Of a stretch of DNA of 64,000 nt, positions 59,701-64,000 are shown piece after piece (the first letter of the stretch is position 1; the number at the start of each line of letters is the position of its first letter). The translations under genes were made by a program, and so were the position numbers. Under the pieces are notes generated by a model, which was not told where the DNA came from, did not search any database, and saw only the letters and a list, made by a program, of their open reading frames with translations. This DNA comes from Hyposmocoma kahamanoa (Eukaryota > Arthropoda > Insecta > Lepidoptera > Cosmopterigidae): the NCBI RefSeq assembly GCF_003589595.1, contig NW_020654422.1, positions 17,062,951 through 17,126,950 on the forward strand, written 5' to 3'.

Positions 59701-62430
59701 CATACAAATATAGCGAAATTTTGGATATAAATTATTAATATAACGCATATAATATGACACAAGTGCGAATATGTCAATCCGCAACATGGGCTTTGTCACG
59801 TAAAAATTATGCTATATTTATTTATTTCATTTATCTAGTCGTGTTATAACTAGTCATAATATACATTGATGAAGGACTTTACGCGTTTCAGTTAAAATAT
59901 AGTAAATTATACATTTTGGTACTTGGTGGCTAGTGTCCGCAACTCGAAGACGAGGCGCCTATTTTGCGTGGGTGCAGCGTCCTACTCGTGCCAACCAAGC
60001 TCCTCTAGGAATCTCAGTAGCCTCTTCGGTTTGCTCAAGACTTCGGTGAGCGACCTTGGCACTCCAAGGTACTTTGCCCTATAGTTGGCCACGCCGGAGC
60101 ACTCTAGTAGGATGTACGCGGCCGTTTTCTCCTCCTCCATGCACGCTCTGCATAGACGGCTGTCCGTGATACCTAAATTGAAGAGGTGTTTATTGTATGG
60201 ACCATGACCTGTTACAGAGGCAGATAGAGTGCAAAGCTCTTGTCTTTTAAGTTTTATTAATTTACGAGATAGACTGGCGTTGAGCGTAGGGAGTGCTTCC
60301 CTAGCCTGTCTACAAACCGTAAGGGTTGTCCATATGTTATTATAAGAAGATTTTGTACCTTTGTGTATTGTTGTTCTTGACCATTGGTAGGGGAGGGACA
60401 CTATGGGTTCTGGTTCTACAGCATCCATCTCCGACCCTTTTCTGGCCTAGTTCATCTGCTGCGTCATTGCCACGTGAACCGCTGCGTCCTTTAATCCACT
60501 GTAAAGTTACGTGGTTGTATATACATACCTCCATGAGTGCTTGATGGCATTCATATATAAGCCCTGAGTTAATGTTATAGCTGTTCAGCGCTTGAAGTAC
60601 TGACATGGTGTCGGTGAGTATTCGAATGGGGTGATTCTTTACTCTTCTCGCTATTATTGCTTCTGCTGCCAACTTGATACCCGTACATTCAGCCTGGAAT
60701 ACTGTGTTGTGGTCACCAAGCAGTGTTGATACCCTGATATTGAGGTCTTCTGAGAATACAGTACCTGTTCCTGAGTTTGTTTTTGGTCCATCGGTGAAGA
60801 CGCGGACCTCTCTGAGGTTTAGTCCTTCGTTGGTATCTTCAAACAATTGTACCTTGTATTTTTTGTCAAAAATGTATTCTTTTGGGATCCTATCCACAGT
60901 CGCCTCCAGTAGCGGTTCTTCTTTGACAATCATATAAAGGATATCTGTATGTGGGGTCCTCATGTGCCTCCAAAGGCCGGCTCTCTTTAGTCGCACTGCT
61001 GTTGACGCCGTTTCCTGTCTGATGAACAGTGGGAGGGTCGCAAGTCCAGCATTGCTTCGAGCGCCGCAGTTGGAGTTGTTCTCATGCAGCCGGTCGTCGC
61101 CATGCATGTTAGCCTTTGGAATTAGTCCAGCTTGTCGGTTGCAGCCGTAACTGATCATAGTAAACTATACATTGTACACACTTGATGTAGTTAGCGCCGT
61201 AATGATCGATGCGTATGCACCAGCATATGGAAAAAAGTACGGGGACGAGGGGATTATCGTTGGATACAGAAAACATCACAGATATAATAAGCCAATGAAA
61301 TCAGATTGCAGTATGTGGTATTGCCAGAATTTCTCAGCACTCGACGTGCAAGGAGTAGTCTGAATATCACACGCAAAATCGTATGACAACGTAGTGGTTA
61401 AACCTTTTGAAAATGGCAAAACGGCAAAATTTACTAAATTTCACTTTCGATAAAGACATTATTTCTACACGTAACCTGTTTCATTAGGTTTAGTCATTTT
61501 GTTAAAACAATAAATTATTTCTCAAACACAAATACAAATCTTACACTTAATACAAATCTTATACTTAATAGACCCAAACATAAATATACTAGGTACTAGA
61601 TCTGTATTCAGTTCACCAGGCCCTCTCCCTATCAGACAACTCATACATTACTTTGAACTGTTAGTGTCTTGTGTCAAACGGCTAGTTAATGGAAAAATAA
61701 TACTCATGTTACAAATTACACATTACATTCTTTAACAAATAGGTTTTATGATATTGATGCCTTACTTTCTCCAACACGTATCTTATAAAGAGTGATTATT
61801 CAAATATTATTCAATAAAGAGTGTAATTTGTGTTTGTCTATGTGTGTGTCCATGGCACCCGCGACACAGGGTTTCCCTAGTGCGGGGCTATGTTGAGTGT
61901 GTGCGTTATTATTATTATTATTATTATTCAGGAGATGGCAAAACTTTCTATTTATTTTAAATTTCTTATCAAGGGTGTTAATTTTGATGGATTATTTTAA
62001 GAATAGGTAAAAGCCAGTGCGTGAATATGAAGGAAATATGATGATCGGTCTGCTAAATTTATATATACATCGATCAATTTTTTGCATTTCAGTTACTTTG
62101 TGCTTTAAGATACGAGTTGGAGTAAGTAAGGCGACGATATATTGTTGACCACTTTGAACTCACCGGTCGTTTTAATTGTAGACAACAACCGTAAGTTGTA
62201 ACTGTCATAGATAATGTCTATGTAACGGCAAGTGTAAGTGGTAAATTGTGGGCAGGTCGGCTTTTTTCTGGTTCTGCAACGACGAGCGCTCGAAGGTGAA
62301 GGCCAACAACCCGGAGTACACGATGGGCGATATCGCGAAGGAGCTGGGGCGGCGCTGGGCCTCCGCCGACCCCGACACCAAGGGCAAGTACGAGGCGCTC
62401 TCCGAGCAGGATAAGGCGCGCTACGACCGG
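50795..62430 (+). CDS. Dsp1: Dorsal switch protein 1 (HMGB family), 3' partial
   Basis: Coding exons: 50795-51106, 54378-54617, 55296-55433, 55607-55714, 56486-56698, 59189-59352 and 62256-62430, all in phase, giving 450 residues before the window ends. Exon 1 encodes [20 protein letters not shown]. The next three exons are glutamine-rich and low-complexity. Box A starts around residue 299 ([20 protein letters not shown]) and is split by the intron at 56699. A basic linker ([17 protein letters not shown]) leads to box B ([20 protein letters not shown]), also cut by an intron within its first turn. DSP1 is a nuclear minor-groove DNA-bending protein that acts as co-repressor with Dorsal and helps recruit Polycomb in Drosophila. 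The last donor follows YDR, so the end of box B and the acidic tail must lie past the window. Drosophila DSP1 is about 390 residues; this one is longer through polyQ. Confidence 0.93.
51955..52170 (+). mobile_element. tRNA-derived SINE, family B, with (TTA)n tail
   Basis: The head TGGCCGAACGGTTACCATAC and B-box GGTTCGATACCCGGGCCGGG open the same body as the copy at 30000. It ends in a short ATT/TTA run (52145-52160). It lies in the first DSP1 intron, sense orientation. Confidence 0.85.
54378..55714 (+). repeat. CAG/CAA repeat tract spread over three DSP1 exons
   Basis: The exons at 54378-54617, 55296-55433 and 55607-55714 are built of mixed CAG and CAA codons with Leu, Thr and Ala between (for example [20 protein letters not shown]). 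The start of 56486-56698 continues with ELQQQQHQ. All three exons are multiples of 3 (80, 46 and 36 codons) and in phase 0, so each could be skipped without a frameshift. The longest unbroken Gln run is at 55296-55346, 17 codons. The mixed codons make slippage less likely than a pure CAG run would. Confidence 0.85.
54825..54989. mobile_element. 165-bp MITE in DSP1 intron, TTA target
   Basis: GGGTCGTATTCTAGAACTCT (54825) pairs with its complement ending 54989. Pairing continues through GCTCAAGTCAGGA. Both flanks are TTA, a 3-bp duplication as for PIF/Harbinger-type MITEs. Confidence 0.8.
56979..57165. mobile_element. Diverged copy of the MITE at 62509
   Basis: The right end AGTAGACCCCCTG (to 57165) and the shared inner block GTCCGAAACAATTACTGTCA (about 57018) mark the same family as 62509-62700. 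The left end is degraded. It lies in the intron that splits HMG box A. Confidence 0.65.
57617..58130. mobile_element. Probable TIR element in DSP1 intron
   Basis: TATATAACCAGAAATAGAGA at about 57620 pairs with the complement of TCTGTATTTCTGGTTATATG (about 58103-58122). Inside is a shorter hairpin, GAAACAATTGACG...CGTCAATTGTTTC, near 57990-58020. Not coding. Ends and target duplication are uncertain. Confidence 0.4.
59580..59735. repeat. Dispersed repeat, copy 2 of 2
   Basis: The counterpart of 18235-18410, with TTTCAAAGCGACAGTGTTGT and an internal inverted match (TTTGAAATTAAATCG). In a DSP1 intron. Confidence 0.6.
59982..61158 (-). pseudogene. LINE RNase H domain and C-terminus, 5'-truncated
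   Basis: The minus strand encodes an RNase H domain: [15 protein letters not shown] (first Asp), [15 protein letters not shown] (Glu), [17 protein letters not shown] (Asp) and [18 protein letters not shown] (last Asp). A frameshift near 60400 separates it from the tail ([20 protein letters not shown], then [19 protein letters not shown]), which ends at 59982. The usual His before the last acidic residue is Arg (KGR). It is a dead copy of an I/R1/jockey-group element inside DSP1's last visible intron, antisense to DSP1. Confidence 0.85.
61803..61930 (+). mobile_element. SINE family B, 5'-truncated
   Basis: Only the body (GTCTATGTGTGTGTCCATGG onwards) and a (TTA)n tail of about eight units remain. 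The tRNA-like head is absent. It lies in a DSP1 intron. Confidence 0.8.
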
Positions 62431-62508
62431 GTAAGTGCTTTTAGATCCGGTATCGACATCAGTTCTTGCAAGACATTCTCTCTTGCGCGCACTACGTCCG
62501 ATTCGTAT

Positions 62509-62700
62509 CAGGGGGTCTACTCTCGATCTCCGTCCGACATCCGTCCGAAACAATTACTACCAAATAAGCAATACTTGACCAAATGAAAAGACGCGTGATG
62601 CGAATGAAGCTTCATTCTTGATACTTGTTCTAATTTTGTAGAATATTACTTATTTGACAACAGTAATTGTTTCGGACGGAGATCGAGAGTAGACCCCCTG
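62509..62700. mobile_element. 192-bp MITE just after DSP1 box B exon
   Basis: A perfect 28-bp inverted repeat starts CAGGGGGTCTACTCTCGATC at 62509 and ends as its complement at 62700. A second imperfect pairing (CCGAAACAATTACT) lies inside. It begins 78 bp after the splice donor at 62431. A related, more diverged copy lies at about 56979-57165. Confidence 0.85.
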
Positions 62701-62847
62701 ACTCGAATCCGAGAAATAACGGTCCGAAATGTCATAGGTGTCCGAAGTGTCGTGTTGCCCCCCTCATGGAAGAGTGGCATAAGTGGAATTATGTCATGTA
62801 AAATCGCACCTCTCATGTTCTTCCATGAGGGGTGCGATTTTATCTTT

Positions 62848-63138
62848 TTTTTTTATAACATCAAGTGACGGGACGAACAAGTCGCGCGCCTGATGGTAAG
62901 ACACGCCTGTCCATAACAGTTGCAGCGCCACTCAGAGCTTTAAATTGCAAAGATCTGAGGGGCACTACCACGGCTCCCGTCACCCTGACACATAAGTTGA
63001 CAAGTCCCAATGTGCCTGTAATTTCACCCTTCAAAACTGGAACACAATAGTGTTGACATTACTGTTTGGCGGCAGAAATAGGTAAGGTGGCAGTACCTTA
63101 CTGGACGAACCCTGGACTTTCACAAGGAGCTCTACTTC
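62848..63138 (+). repeat. Dispersed repeat, GACGAACAAGTCG family
   Basis: A near full-length copy of the family at 12448, beginning after a T-run at 62846 and carrying the same internal marks in order. It is preceded at about 62795-62845 by a hairpin made of CCTCATGGAAGA and TCTTCCATGAGG. Confidence 0.85.
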
Positions 63139-63139
63139 T

Positions 63140-64000
63140 ACTAAAATCAGTCAGTGCGCTAACGCGCTAAGAGTTCTCTGTCATGAAAGTTTATTTATTT
63201 ATTTAAGACCCAATAATATACTAACATAATAAGGAGTTCACAAACTACACACGTTCAATACTTAAAGGTAATTTATAAAACACTCTTTAGCTTGGAACTG
63301 CTGATAAATGTGCACAATATTGATGTAATATATTTAGTTTTAGTTAGAATATCCTATTTCAAAACAAAAATGAACTTTTATAAAACTTAAAAAATGTGAT
63401 TTTTGGAAAAGAAATCATTAATTAAAAATTTACAAATGCAATTAAATTGTAATAAATTAAATGCAAGTTGAACCTATCTGTGAGACCTCAGAAATCCTAC
63501 AAATAATTTTAAAAATTGATGGAATCTGTCTACCATTTTATGGGACAAAAAATAAATTAAGTATTAGTGTGTACATACGACAAATTAACAAGGTCATTTC
63601 ACCTTGCAGTCCAACTGTACATACAGTTTTCAGGACTATGTCGAAGTTTATGCGAAACTATACCTTTTACATATTTAAATGGAAAAATATTAAAATCTTT
63701 TGGACAAATTTTTAGTGTCCGGATTTGCCTCACAAGTCAAGTACATGAAGCTTAGAAATAAATTTTAGTTATTAGCTTGTTTGTAATGACTATAACTCAT
63801 AGACCGTCTCAAGTATAGTATCAGGTGTTATATTTGTTATGGAATGACCCATCAACAAAGGGCAGGCCATAGCTTGTGAGACTGGTAATAAATAATAAAT
63901 AAAAAAATAAACTGAGGGGGATGAGAACTCAAATGGGCAACCACGGAATTTTGACGGCCTTACGTGGACTGGTGGTTTGGTGAAAGTTAGATAATATCGT
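63140..64000. other. AT-rich end of window inside a DSP1 intron
   Basis: No continuation of DSP1 box B (expected to follow YDR with a short helix and an acidic tail) was found on the plus strand here. The ORF at 63461 looks random. The remaining DSP1 exon(s) should lie past 64000. Confidence 0.45.

Noticed and set aside
62218..62553. Minus-strand ORF opposite DSP1 box B
   Set aside because: A shadow of the GC-rich HMG-box exon; the plus-strand reading matches HMGB.
1..64000. CRISPR array, operon or phage system
   Set aside because: Spliced insect genes, SINEs and eukaryotic transposons throughout; the only regular array is the 99-bp satellite, which has no spacers.

Overview
The window is AT-rich nuclear DNA from an insect, almost certainly a moth or butterfly. 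Compact spliced genes with GT-AG introns sit among dense small transposons, tRNA-derived SINEs and decayed non-LTR elements. Several of the dispersed repeats resemble families I know from lepidopteran genomes. The species cannot be named from the sequence. Two runs of N (21927-22026 and 32148-32157) mark assembly gaps.

Four host genes can be reconstructed exon by exon, with matching phases at every junction. (1) Minus strand, 29197 down to 10233: nine exons of an ionotropic receptor that I identify as the co-receptor IR93a. They run from the end of the amino-terminal domain to the stop codon; the 5' exons are not recognised. (2) Plus strand, 34755-43027: a complete seven-exon gene for exosome subunit RRP45 (EXOSC9). 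(3) Minus strand, 44514-43727: a complete three-exon SAP30-like Sin3/HDAC subunit, convergent with RRP45. (4) Plus strand, 50795-62430: seven coding exons of Dorsal switch protein 1 (DSP1), an HMGB protein with a glutamine-rich N-terminus and two HMG boxes. Its last exon(s) lie past the window.

Mobile DNA fills the introns and spacers. The most complete element is a 2.46-kb DD82E (Sailor-type) IS630/Tc1/mariner transposon at 32090-34553. It has a spliced transposase, 31-bp identical inverted repeats and a 9-bp direct repeat at its ends, and it stops about 200 bp before the RRP45 start codon. A second notable element, at 20451-22435, has perfect 22-bp inverted repeats, an exact 8-bp target duplication, a broken THAP-domain start and an internal 99-bp tandem array. 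This suggests a non-autonomous P-superfamily element.

Other elements are a hAT-like element split by a LINE (36334-38612), a hAT-like foldback (41575-42165), a PIF/Harbinger relic (48701-49837), a foldback nested in a MITE (4938-5854) and a three-deep repeat nest (40324-40905). Two tRNA-derived SINE families and LINE tails of at least three groups are also present.

The left 10 kb and 45-50 kb hold no gene I can support, apart from a weak secreted-peptide ORF at 7697 and a promoter-like block with CCAAT and E2F-type sites near 45.5 kb. The host genes have chromatin (DSP1, SAP30L), RNA-processing (RRP45) and sensory (IR93a) roles; nothing suggests they act together.
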